Assembly: GCA_037367405.1 (NCBI GenBank)
Contig: JAZKJV010001876.1
Location: 558,001-622,000 of the forward strand
Length of the DNA stretch: 64,000 nt
Source: Ottelia alismoides
Lineage: Eukaryota; Streptophyta; Magnoliopsida; Alismatales; Hydrocharitaceae
Direction: 5' to 3'
Part shown: positions 47,589 to 58,340 of the stretch, piece by piece
Numbering within the stretch: position 1 is the first letter of the stretch
Layout: each line of letters starts with the position of its first letter
Position numbers and translations under genes: made by a program
Notes under the pieces: generated by a model
Databases searched by the model: none
Told to the model about the DNA's origin: nothing
What the model saw: the letters and a program-made list of their open reading frames with translations, nothing else

Positions 47589-50535
47589 TGATGAATCCAC
47601 GATTCATCATCTCAATATCTTGATCTTAGCAAAATCCCCGAGTAAAATCTCAGAAATATGTACATAAATTCATTAAATTAACAAAATGTCTCTTGTAAAT
47701 AAAAACGCACTAATTATTGTATATTAGATTGTACAAAATAAATTACACATAAAAAGCTGCAAAAATAAAGGAGTTCTATACATGTAAATAGCCCAAAACT
47801 TCATATATTTTTAATAATTTCATATCAACTCCTTTTTGGCTAATTCTTTCTCCAACGTGTTCATATCAATGTATATAAAAATACAAAAATACAAAACAAA
47901 TTTTACCTCAAATAAATGCTCCTAGATCCCAAAAGGAAAAGGCCGTAAAGACCAACTTCCTAGCCAAATTCCTGCTCCGTATGAACTCCAAAGTCACCAA
48001 ACTCACTTTTAAAGTTCATGTTAGAAAATTATCTATCCAACGAAAGTGGTTTCATTAAAATCAGAGCTCATTTGCAAAAGTTGGGTTTTGGGACATAGAT
48101 GTACATTGTATATTATGTATTATATTCTATATTTTTTTCATTTTTTATTTTATCTTTCTTAATTAGTAAAAATACAAAAAAATCATGCTTGTGTTGTATT
48201 TTCATAATAGTATTTTATTGTATTTTTCCGTTGTAAATATCTTTTAGTAAAAAGACAAAAAATACATATTATAAAAGCAAACAAAAAATTTGTACATGTT
48301 GTATGTATTCCCTTGTAAATTCACCACTATTTTTCCTTCTTTATTTTTGTTGTATTTAAAGTAGCCTACTTTATTTCATTTTATTTATTTAATTTTTTAC
48401 ATTCTCTACAATAACCACCAATTCAACTCCATTATTCCACCATTTTTTCCAACTTCCCATTCAACTGCATTAATAATTCAACCTCCCATTCAACTCCACC
48501 ACTTTAATAACCTCCCATTCCATTCTCTTTATATACATCTCATTCTCCTCATTTTTGCCTTTGATCCATCTTTATGTGAGGAGAGCCTAGTTCCCAGAGT
48601 TGAATCGGTGACAGCGACGCAACCGCGGTCGAGCGACGACGACCCTCTCTCCGATCAGATCCGTTGGCTTTTTGGCCAACATCGCAGCCGCATACACGCA
48701 TTGCTCGAGCTCATCGCTCTCCGGCGATTCGAGCGAAGACCGTGCTCTCGTGAGCACATCATAGGCGATCGTCTCCATCATAGATAATTTTTCGTCTCAT
48801 ATCATCATTGTTATTTTTGCAATCTTTTTATCACACCATATAACCATCCACATGTCCCCATTTGTTTAGTTCATGTCACCTTCTTATTACCATTTTCCCC
48901 TCTTCTTTTTGTATATATATTTCCTGTTTAAAGAAAATTAAAAAAATTAAAACAAAAATTAAAACAAAAAAGTTCTTTTTATTATTATTACATCAGGGGA
49001 AAAAGAAAAATAATAAAAAAAACAACGAAAGGAGCAGCAGGCGTTGTGTCGCCCGCTGCCCCTCCCCCCATAGCTGCGCCGACCAGCGGCATCGCTGCCC
49101 ACAGCTCCACCTCGGGCAGAGGCGCCACCAGTGCACGCACCCCCTGCGGCCGACCTCCAGCGAGCACGCCACCTCCGCCCCTCCACCGTGAGGCGCGGCC
49201 GCTCCGCACGCCGACCTCCTGGGCTCGCACCACCTCTCCCATCAACGCAGCCAACGCCTCACGCCGCCACCGCGCCCCTCACGCCGCCGCCGCCTCGTCA
49301 CCGACCCCCGCTCGCGGCTGCGCGTGGCCGCACCTCCTCCATTTTGGGTTCTCCTCCATTTGCGCCCTATCCCAAGGAAGAAGAAAGGTTAAACTTTTTT
49401 TAATGTAAAAATTGCATAACTTTCTTGTAACGTTTTTGTAATTACAACTTCATCCATGTTCATGTTATCTTGTTGTAAATATAGTTTTCTGAATTTGCAA
49501 GGACATACCTATGTTTCACTATTAATTTAGACACTTATATTGCATCTTTTTATTAAATGGAAAATTCCATTGTGATGAGCAACTAATTGTCTACATTTTG
49601 AATATTTATTTGTATTTTTCTGATATTTGGGTAATTAATGAAAATTGTGTAACTGAAATTCTTGATATTTTACACAAATTGAGCTCTTAAATTGATATCT
49701 CACATACGGTTGCTCTAAAAAGTCCACAAAAATTAGGAATGATGCCTTGATATGTGATTAACTTACTGTCCAAATTTTATCCAAAGTGGAGATGTCTTGT
49801 GTCTGAAATAAATTGTGGAGTGATTTTAGTATTTGATTTTTAATTAAATCCACGTATATCATTTTTGAGAAATTTCAAGTCTCTTGTATGCCACATGAAA
49901 ATACCTACTTGAGATAATTTGCACTCTGATTAATTTGATATTTTGGATTAATTAAGAATTAATTACTAACCGTCGCTCTATTTCCACTAAAAAATTCATA
50001 TTTTGTCAAAAAATTCCAAAAATATTACTGTAGCTTCCATGCATCATGTTTTCATTCCAGTAAATTTTTCATACCTTTTGCTTACTGTTTGTTCGAAAAA
50101 TTACAAAAAGATCCATAAAAAGTGTGCATTTTTCATTGTTGCATGTTAACCCTGAAAAATACAAAAAAATGTGTTTCGTGTTCATATCTGGATTAGGATT
50201 CTAGAAAAAATATAATTTGGCTAAATTGATTTGATTTGATATTAAAATTAATTTGGCCTTGTTGTATGCTTTCTTAGTGTTTTAATTCAGCCACATTTGC
50301 ATTTGTTTGTGCATTAAAAAAATATTTAAAAAATCGCATTTGGAAATCGAGATCTAAGTTTTAGAATTACCCTCAAGTTGTTCCTTTGCCTCCCTGTGTT
50401 CGACCCCGGATTTACCCGGGATATAAATTAATCCGAGACACTCTTCACGGAGATCCTTCTCTCGGTTCTGACTGAATCGCTAAGTACACGTACTACAAAC
50501 TGACCGAATTAATCATTGTATTTAGCTACTCGTCA
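47589..50535 (+). repeat. Athila-A-family LTR, plus strand, complete (copy A2 3' LTR)
   Basis: TGATGAATCCACGATTCATC to CTCGTCA, 2947 bp. It has a TATATA box near 48530 and a strongly CpG-rich block of about 290 bp (49040-49330) between AT-rich flanks. It pairs as an inverted repeat with 50559-53512, at roughly 95% identity by eye over the first 250 bp. Proline/arginine-rich open frames in the CpG block occur on both strands and are composition effects. Confidence 0.93.
48530..48535 (+). promoter_or_regulatory. TATA box of the Athila-A-family plus LTR
   Basis: TATATA within CTCTTTATATACATC, about 940 bp into the LTR. It is conserved on the minus strand near 52567-52574 in the opposed LTR. Confidence 0.5.
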
Positions 50536-50539
50536 GATG

Positions 50540-50556
50540 CCCCAGCAGCGGTGCCA
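50540..50556 (-). other. Athila-A primer-binding site (tRNA-Asp type), minus strand
   Basis: On the minus strand TGGCACCGCTGCTGGGG starts two bases after the end of the minus LTR, where an Athila primer site belongs. It differs from the TGGCGCCGTTGCCGGGG type at three positions. Only four further internal bases (CATC) remain before the opposed LTR. Confidence 0.85.
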
Positions 50557-50558
50557 TC

Positions 50559-53512
50559 TGACGAGTCGCTAAATACGATGATTAATTCGGTCACATTGTA
50601 GTATGTGTACTTAGCGATTCAGTCAGAACCGAGAGAAGGATCTCTGTGAAGAGTGTCTCAGCTTAATTTATATCCCGAGCAAGTCCGGGGTCGAACACGG
50701 GGAGGCAAAGGAACAACTTGAGGGTAATTCTAAAACTTAAATCTCGATTTTCAAATGCGATTTTTTTAATATTTTTTCAATGCACAAACAAATGTAAATG
50801 CAAATGCGGCTGAATTAAAACACTAAGAAAGCATACAACAAGGCCAAATTAATTTTAATGTCAAATCAATTCAATTTAGCCAAATTATATTTTTCTTAGA
50901 ATTCTAATCCAGATATGAACACCAAACACATTTTTTGTATTTTTCGGGGTTAACATGCAACAATGAAAAATGCACACTTTTTATGGATCTTTTCGTAATT
51001 TTTCAAACAAACAGTAAGCAAAAATTATGAAAAATTTACTGGAATGAAAACATGATGCAAGGAAGCTACATTAATATTTTTGGAATTTTTTGACAAAATA
51101 TGAATTTTTTATGGATTTTTTAGTAGAAACAGAGCGACAGTGAGTAATTAATTCTTAATTAATCCAAAAAATCAAATTAATCATGCAACTTATCTCAAGT
51201 AGGTATTTTCATGTGGCACACAAGAGACTTGAAATTTCGCAAAAATGATATACGTGGATTTAATTAAAAATCAAATACTAAAATCACTCCACAATTTATT
51301 TCAGGAACAAGACATCTCCACTTTGGATGAATTTTGGATAATAAGTTAATCACATATCAAGGCATCATTCCTAATTTTTGTGGAATTTTTAGAGCAACCG
51401 TGTGTGAGATATCAATTTAAGAGCTCAATTTATGTAAAATATCAAGAATTTCAGTTACACAATTTTCATTAATTACCCAAATATCAGAAAAATACAAATA
51501 AATATTCAAAATGTAGACAATTAGTTGTTCATCACAATGACATTTTCCATTTAATAAAAATATGCAATACATGTGTTTAATTAATAGCCAAACATAGGTA
51601 TGTCCTTGCAAATTCAGAAAACTATATTTACAGCAAGATAAATATAACATGAACAGGGATGAAGTTGTAATTACAAAAACGTTACGAGAAAGTTATGCAT
51701 TTTTTACATTAAAAAAAGTTTAACCTTTCTTCTTCCTTAGGATAGGGCGCAGGTGGAGGAGAACCCAAAATAGAGGAGGTGCGGCCACGCGCGGCCGCGC
51801 GCGGGGGTCGGCGACGAGGCGGCGGCGGCGGCGTGAGGGGCACGGTGGCGGCGTGAGGCGTGGGCTGCGTTGATAGGAGAGGCGGTGCGAGCCCAGGAGG
51901 TCGGCGTGCGGCGCGGCCGCACCTCACGGCGGAGGCGGCGTGCTCCCTGGAGGTCGGCCGCAGGGGGCGCGCACTGGTGGCGCCTCTGCCCGTGGTGGAG
52001 CTGTGGGCGGCGGTGTCGCTGGTCGGTGCAGCTATGGGGGGAGGGGCGGCGGGCGGCACAACGCCTGCTTCTCCTTCCGTTGTTTTTTTTATTTTTTTTT
52101 TCTCGATGTAATAATAATAAAAAGAACTTTTTTGTTTTAATTTTTGTTTTAATTTTTTTTAATTTTCTTTAAACAGGAAATATGTAAACAAAAAGAAGGG
52201 GGAAAATGGTAATGAGAAGGTGACATGAACTAAATAAATGGGGGCATGTGGATGGTTATATGGTGTGATAAAAAGATTGCAAAAATAACAATGATGACAA
52301 AATGAGATGAAAAATTACCTATGATTGAGACGATCGCCTATGATGTGCTCACGAGAGCACGGCCTTCGCTCGAATCGTCGGCGAGCGATGAGCTCGAGCA
52401 ATGCACGTATGCAGCTGCGATGTTGGCCAAAAAGCCAACGGATCTCACCGGAGAGAGGGCCGTCGTCGCTCGACCGCGGTTGCGTCGCTGTCACCGATTC
52501 AACTCTGGGAACTAGGCTCTCCTCACATAAAGATGGATCAAAGGCAAAAATGAGGAGAATGAGATGTATATAAAGAGAATGGAATGGGAGGTTATTAAAG
52601 TGGTGGAGTTGAGTGAGACGTTGAATTATTAATGCAATTGAATGGGAAGTTGGAAAAAATGGCGGAATAATGGAGTTGAATTGGTGGTTATTGTAGAGAA
52701 TGTAAAATAATTAAATAAATAAAATGAAATAAAGTAGGCTACTTTAAATACAACAAAAATAAAGAAGGAAAAAATAGTGGTGAATTTACAAGGGAATACA
52801 TACAACATGTACAATTTTTTTGTTTGCTTTTCTAATACGTAATTTTTATCTTTTTAGTAAAAGATATTTGCAACGGAAGAATACAATAAAATACTATTAT
52901 GAAAATACAACACAAGCATGATTTTTTTTGTATTTTTACTAATTAAGAAAGATAAAATGAAAAATGAAAAAAATAATGAATATATACATAATATACATGT
53001 ACATGTAGGTCCCAAAACCCAACTTTTGCAAATGAGCTCCGATTTTAATGAAAACACTTTCGTTGGATAGATAATTTTCTAACTTGAATTTTAAAAGTGA
53101 GTTTGGTGAATTTGGAGTTCATACGGAGCAGGAATTTGACTTGGAAGTTGGTCTTTACGGCCTTTTCCTTTTGGGATCTAGGAGCATTTATTTGAGGTAA
53201 AATTTGTTTTGTATTTTTGTATTTTTATGTACATTGATATGAATACGTTGGAAAAAGAATTAGCCAAAAAGGAGTTGATATGAAATCATTAAAAATAAAT
53301 GAAGTTTTGGGCTATTTACATGTATAGAACTCCTTTATTTTTGCGGCTTTTTATGTGTAATTTATTTTATATAATATAATATACAATAATTAGTGTGTTT
53401 TATTTACAAGAGACATTTGTAAATTTAATGAATTTATGTACATTTTTCTGGGATTTTACTCGGGGATTTTGCTAAGATCAAGATATTGAGATGATGAATC
53501 GTGGATTCATCA
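50559..53512 (-). repeat. Athila-A 5' LTR, minus strand, complete (2954 bp)
   Basis: Read on the minus strand it runs from TGATGAATCCACGATTC (ending at 53512) to CTCGTCA (50559), followed by the primer site. The CpG-rich block lies at 51780-52070. Together with the left fragment at 29172 and the CCTCA duplications it defines the original orientation of Athila-A. Confidence 0.93.
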
Positions 53513-53517
53513 CCTCA
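53513..53517 (+). other. target-site duplication CCTCA, right copy (Athila-A)
   Basis: Pairs with 29167-29171. The following codons (TAC CAG CGA) continue the Athila-B gag phase. Confidence 0.92.
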
Positions 53518-55084
53518 CTACCAGCGAGGCCACCCATTGGGTTCTCATGGGTCGACCTATGAGAACCCTACCTTGGATGATCTAGCTTGCCTCATGACTG
53601 GGCAGTAGGATACTTTTCGACGGGAGATGGATGAGTTCCGCTAGGAGATGTGGGAGATAGTGAGAGGGAAGGCCGCCATCCCTTCCTAGATCGAGCCAAA
53701 TCCGAACAACCTCAAGAGGAAGTCTGAGCAGGAAGAGTTCACTGAGATTACCATTCCTAGTGCTTCACTTGGTGATATGACTACATATATGTTTGATGAT
53801 GACTTTGTTACACTTAGGAGCGGTAGGATGCCAGCAGGCGGCGCCTCGTCTGAGTGACGATCCCACGCCACTTCAGGAGCACCAGGAGAGGAGGAGAGCG
53901 GTGCTAATGCCGCTCGGGAGCATGATGATGTCGGTGGCACTGATGCCACCATGGATGTTGATCCCACCGACGGTAGTGAGGTCGTCGCTTCACCAGATGG
54001 AGGAGGTGGTACTGACACCACCGTTTCAGTTGCTGAGCCAGAGCGTGGTACTAATGTTGCGAGTCCAGATGCCGAGGGTGGTACTGAGGCCACCATTTTC
54101 AGTTCTGCTAGTCATGTTGTTTCTCCTTCCATACATGTATCTCAGGATGTTTTTGCAAATAAAGGAAAGGGTTTATTATTTTCAGATCCACCTATGTTGC
54201 TTGATGATGTTTGTGTGGATTCTGTTGTTCATGAGCATTCCAGACCCTCTCCTAGTCCTTCATCTGAGAAGGACCCTGCAGTCCCCTTTCCACGAGCACT
54301 TCACTTGGCTAAGTGGCAGAAAAAAGAAAACCCCGAAAAGAACCATCAGATAGAGTTCAGCCAGCATATGATGGACAGATTTCAGATACATTTGACTCTA
54401 CAGGAGGCCTTGGAGCACATACCTCTCTTCCAACGATCACTCAGAGACAGGACCACAGTTAGGAGGAAGAGGCGGAACCATCAGTCAGAGATCCATGTGC
54501 TTACTCATCCCACGTGTTTCGTGATTCAGAACGGTCTGCCAACCAAGAGGCCAGATGCAGGAGCCACGTATGACAGATGCCACATCCATGAGCAGAGGTT
54601 CAACCGCACTATATTAGAGAGTGGTTCTTCGATCAACCTACTTCCGGCATCTCCTCTCGACCGCTTCGAGTTGGGCCCTCTCCGACAGAGCAGGACGATC
54701 CTTCAGTTTGTTGATCGATCTATCAAGAGGCCGAAGGGGTTGCAGAAGGACGTTGTCGTCATGATTCAGGGCCTGAAATTCCCCGTGGACTTGGTTGTGT
54801 TGGACATGGCGATCCTTGAATCCGTGACCGATACCTCGATCATTCTAGGATGCTTGTTCTTGGCCACAGCCAAGGTAGTGTCCGACCATGATAGCGGGAA
54901 GGTGTACTTTCGCATCGAGGGCGAGAGTATCCAAATAGAGACGGTCGAGGAGACTAGAGATTCAGCTTGCTCAGAGCCAACTTCCGATTTAGAGCAGATG
55001 ACAGAGGCAGGGCGAGACATCCACCAGGAGGGTGATTTTGTGATTATAGATGACGAGGTAGTTTGGGCAGATCCAGTCGCATAG
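53518..55084 (+). pseudogene. pol: Athila-B gag C-terminus and aspartic protease, inactivated
   Basis: One frame runs from 53518 past 55084. The first part (YENPTLDDLACLMTGQ, then stops near 53607, 53641 and 53687) ends Gag. Next come a basic NNLKRKSEQEE segment and a variable acidic/glycine stretch (53830-54100), partly tandem (VASPDG.GGTD / VASPDAEGGTE). From 54250 is the Athila gag-pro linker (AVPFPRALHLAKWQKKENPEK). The protease domain has the flap-side LQFVDRSIKRPKGL, FPVDLVVLDM and IILGCLFLATA. At the catalytic site ESGSSINLLP stands where D-L-G-A-S-I-N-L is usual, so the catalytic aspartate appears lost. The piece is open from 53951 to 55081. Confidence 0.85.
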
Positions 55085-56960
55085 GCCATCCTCTCACCAT
55101 CAGAGTTCACTGATGTAAAGACACTAACAGAGGAGAGCTTGGAGAGCGCATTCCTAGTCCAGGATACATCTCAGGAAGCAGATCAGGTTTCCGATCGTGA
55201 GGCAGATTTTTGTGATTCTGATATAAATCCCTCAGAGTCAGATATTGATTGGGCAGAGTTTGACGATTCGATACCGTGTCTGACTTCTACTGAGCTTACA
55301 GCTAGGAAGGAGGCTGATCCCGCACAGAGCAAAGACAGTCCAGTAGAGCAGCCTTCGCCAGATTCAGATTGCGAGCGAGAGTTCTCATTCTCCCATGCAG
55401 ATTTGGCACCATTCACTCAGACCTTTAAGAGGCCAGATCTGCCAGCACCTACTTGTACAGAGCTGAAGCCGCTACCATCGTTGCAGAAGTATAGGTTCCT
55501 TACAGGTGAGCATGAAATGTACCCAATCATTATCTCTGCTGATTTGACTGGAGAGCAAGGATCTCGTCTGATGGGGGTTCTTGAAAAGAACCACAAGACG
55601 ATTGGATGGAGTGTAGTCGATCTGTAGGGGATAAGTCCGGCCCTATGCTCCCACCATATCTATCTCGAGGAGGATGCGAAGCCGTCACGTGAGTTCCAGC
55701 AATGGCTGAACCCGAATCTTTGAGATGTTGTCATGAAGGAGATCTCGAAATGGTAGAGCGCCGATTTTATCTACCCCATCTCCTACTCCAAATGGGTTAG
55801 TTCATTACATGTGGTGCCTAAGAAGACAGGCATCACCACAGTTGTTAGTGAGTCTGGAGAGGAGATCGCTACCCGGATACCCACTTCTTGGCGGGTCTGT
55901 ATGGACTACAGACGATTGAAACAGGCCACCAAGAAGGATCATTTCCCCTGCCCTTTATTGATCAGATTATTGAGAGACTGGCAGGGAAGAGCCATTACTG
56001 TTTCTTGGATGGGTACTCCGGATGTAATCAGGTGGCCATAGCGCCCGAGGACCAGGACAAGACCACCTTCACCTGTCCCTTCGGGACATATGCTTTCAGA
56101 CGCATGACATTTGGATCGTGCAACGCTTTGGAGACATTACAGAGATGCATGTTGTCCATCTTTTCGTACATGGTGGGGGAGTGCTTGGAGGTCTTCATGG
56201 ATGATTTCTCGGTTTACGGCGACGGATTCGATTCTTGTCTTGACTGCCTAGACCGAGTCCTTCACTGATGCATTGAGGTTCACCTTATGTTATCTTGGGA
56301 GAAGAGTCACTTCATGATGACTCAGGGGACAATGCTTGGTCATATCATCTCAAACAGGGGCATGGAGGTTGATCCGGCCAAGGTGGATGTCATTAGAAAA
56401 CTCAATTCACCATCCAACTTGCGGCAGTTACGGTCTTTTCTGGGGTACGTCGGGTTTCTACCGGTGCTTCATTCATGATTTTAGCAGGATCGCCAGACCG
56501 TTGACTGATCTGCTGATGAAAGACAATGAGTTCCTTGTTGATGATAAGTGTATATCGTCGTTTGAGACTCTCAAGAGTCGTACTGTAGAGGCTCCTGTTC
56601 TCCAATCGCCTGATTGGTCTCTCCCATTTGAGATCATGACGGATGCCTCCGATTTTGCCGTGGGGGTCGTGTTGGGATAGAGGAGGGATGGAGTCCCCTT
56701 TTCTATTCACTACGCTAGCCGTACTTTGGATACCGCGCAGCGGAACTACACAGTCACTGAGAAGGAGATGCTAGCCATAGTTTTTACCCTAGATAAGTTC
56801 AAATCTTACATCATTGGATCTAGAGTGACCATCTATACTCCATCATGTACCTCATGGCAAAGAAGGATTCCAAAGCCAGATTGACCAGATGGATCCTTCT
56901 ACTCCAGTAGTTTGATATAGATATTAAGGATAAGCCTGGAGTCAAGAATGTGGTGGCGGA
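55085..56960 (+). pseudogene. pol: Athila-B reverse transcriptase and RNase H, inactivated
   Basis: The pre-RT segment contains ELKPLPSLQKYRFL and IGWSVVDL, then a stop at 55626 before GISPALCSHH. RT runs from PISYSKWVSSLHVVPKKTG through TSWRVCMDYRRL. A one-base deletion near 55950 shifts to the next frame ([28 protein letters not shown]), and the catalytic MDD is at 56197-56205. Further breaks lie at about 56266 (stop), 56460 (frame change) and 56678 (stop). RNase H has [10 protein letters not shown] and [10 protein letters not shown] deletion near 56840 removes the YTDH histidine region. It ends at NVVADHLSR. The order is typical of Athila. Confidence 0.9.
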
Positions 56961-58340
56961 TCATCTCTCCCGATTGGAGTATCTTGAGGATTCTAAGCAG
57001 ACTGAGCCTATTTGTGAGACCTTCCCAGATGAGGCGATCCTTGCTATCGCCTCTCTCCAATGGTATGATGATATTGTGAACTATCTTATCGCCAAGAAAG
57101 TTCCACAAGATTGGCCCAGGCAGAAACTTGAGACCTTCCTCGCGAAGGCCAAGTTTTACCATTGGGAGGATCCCGTCCTTTATCATGAAGGAAGGGATAG
57201 TATCTGGCATCGGTGTATTCCTCAGGAGGAGTACCACAGCATTCTTACTTACTTCCACAAGCTTGAGGCAAGAGGACATCATTCTGGGAGGAGAACGGCA
57301 CAGAAAGTGCTCCAATCTGGTCTATGGTAGCCAACTCTCTTCAATAACTCTGATGAGTTCGTGAAGAGGTGTACTGAGTATCAAAGGATGGGCACTTGTG
57401 GACAGCGTGATATGATGCCGATGCAACCCATACACTTCTGTGAGGTTTTTGATGCATGGGGCATCGATTTCATGGGTCCATTCCCTAGGAGTCAGGGATT
57501 TGAGTACATTATGTTGGCTGTGGATTATGTGAGTCGTTGGGTTGAGGCCATCCCCGCCCGAACCGCAGATGTTAGGACTGTTTGCAGATTTTTGAGGAAG
57601 AATATCATTTCACGGTTCGGGGTACCTCGAGTGTTGATTTCTGATGGGGGTCTCATTTCGTCAACGACAAGGTAAAGTCCCTTGCTAGAGAGTTTAACAT
57701 AGACCATCAAGTAGCCACTCCATACCATCCTCAGACAAATGGTCTTGCTGAAGTATCGAACAGGGAGATCAAGACTATATTGCAAAAAGTCATCCACCCT
57801 GACCGAAAGGATTGGTCACAACTTTTGGACTCGATCTTGTGGGCACATAGGACGTCTTTCAAGACTCCTTTGGGTACATCTCCCTTTCGCCTCGTTTACG
57901 GAACGCCCTGACATTTACCTGTTGAGCTGAGACATAGGTCACTTTGGGCTGTTACTGATATACTTATGGATCCAGTGCGTGTAGGAGATTAGAGGAGGGC
58001 AGAGTTAGCATCCCTGGAGGAGCTTCGTGATACATCCTTTTCGAGCAGCCTACAGTATAAGGAGAGAGTGAAGGAGTGGCATGATTCTCATGTCAGTCAC
58101 AAGCATTTTGAGCCAGGACAGAGAGTATGGTTGTTTGATGCTAGGCTTCGTTTATTTCCAGGGAAGCTACAGAGCAAATAGAAGGGGCCCTATTTGGTTC
58201 GAAAGGTACATGACAATGGGAGTATTGATATATCTGAGTTGTCTTCTGATGCCACCTTTCGCGTCAACGGCCAGCGGCTCAAGCCATATCTAGATCATGA
58301 GCCGCGGGTCATTGATGTTGCCCCTATTCACTTTGCGTGA
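56961..58340 (+). pseudogene. pol: Athila-B integrase, inactivated
   Basis: The zinc-finger part has GHHSGRRTAQKVLQ, but the cysteine pair reads CTEY in place of C-x2-C, so the second cysteine is lost; a stop lies at 57328. The core has [27 protein letters not shown] and ISDGG. A frame change near 57653 comes before the YHPQTNGLAEVSNREIK block that carries the glutamate. The C-terminal region (57900-58340) has stops near 57909, 57990 and 58180, and ends at TGA 58338-58340. It is shorter and more broken than copy A2. No chromodomain is seen, as expected for Athila. Confidence 0.9.

Larger units (their letters stand above)
29172..53512 (-). mobile_element. Athila-A: minus-oriented Athila shell with plus-oriented scrambled interior
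   Basis: Both outer ends are minus-oriented LTR ends of one family (fragment 29172-30400 and complete 50559-53512), flanked by CCTCA. A primer site for the minus direction lies at 50540-50556, as expected next to the 5' LTR. All recognisable interior sequence runs the other way: pol copy A1, a 3' region and LTR piece, copia-2, pol copy A2, a 3' region and a full plus LTR. No minus-oriented gag or pol remains. The 24.3 kb therefore began as one minus-oriented insertion and was later filled or rearranged with plus-oriented copies of the same family. Confidence 0.82.
47589..53512. repeat. 5.9 kb inverted repeat: two tail-to-tail LTRs with a 15-nt centre
   Basis: Left arm 47589-50539, right arm 50555-53512. 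The centre is CTCGTCAGATG (50529-50539), 15 bases (50540-50554), CATCTGACGAG (50555-50565). The perfect pairing runs four bases past each LTR end. The middle is the minus-strand primer site. The arms differ by several percent, so they are not a fresh copy of each other. Confidence 0.93.

Noticed and set aside
49046..49408. Proline/alanine-rich open frames on both strands
   Set aside because: They come from the CpG-rich block of the Athila-A LTR. Similar frames appear in the opposed LTR at 51709-52172 on either strand, so composition explains them.
53686..54096. 136-residue antisense frame
   Set aside because: It is the reverse shadow of the gag-protease linker, whose sense frame joins recognised Gag and protease motifs.
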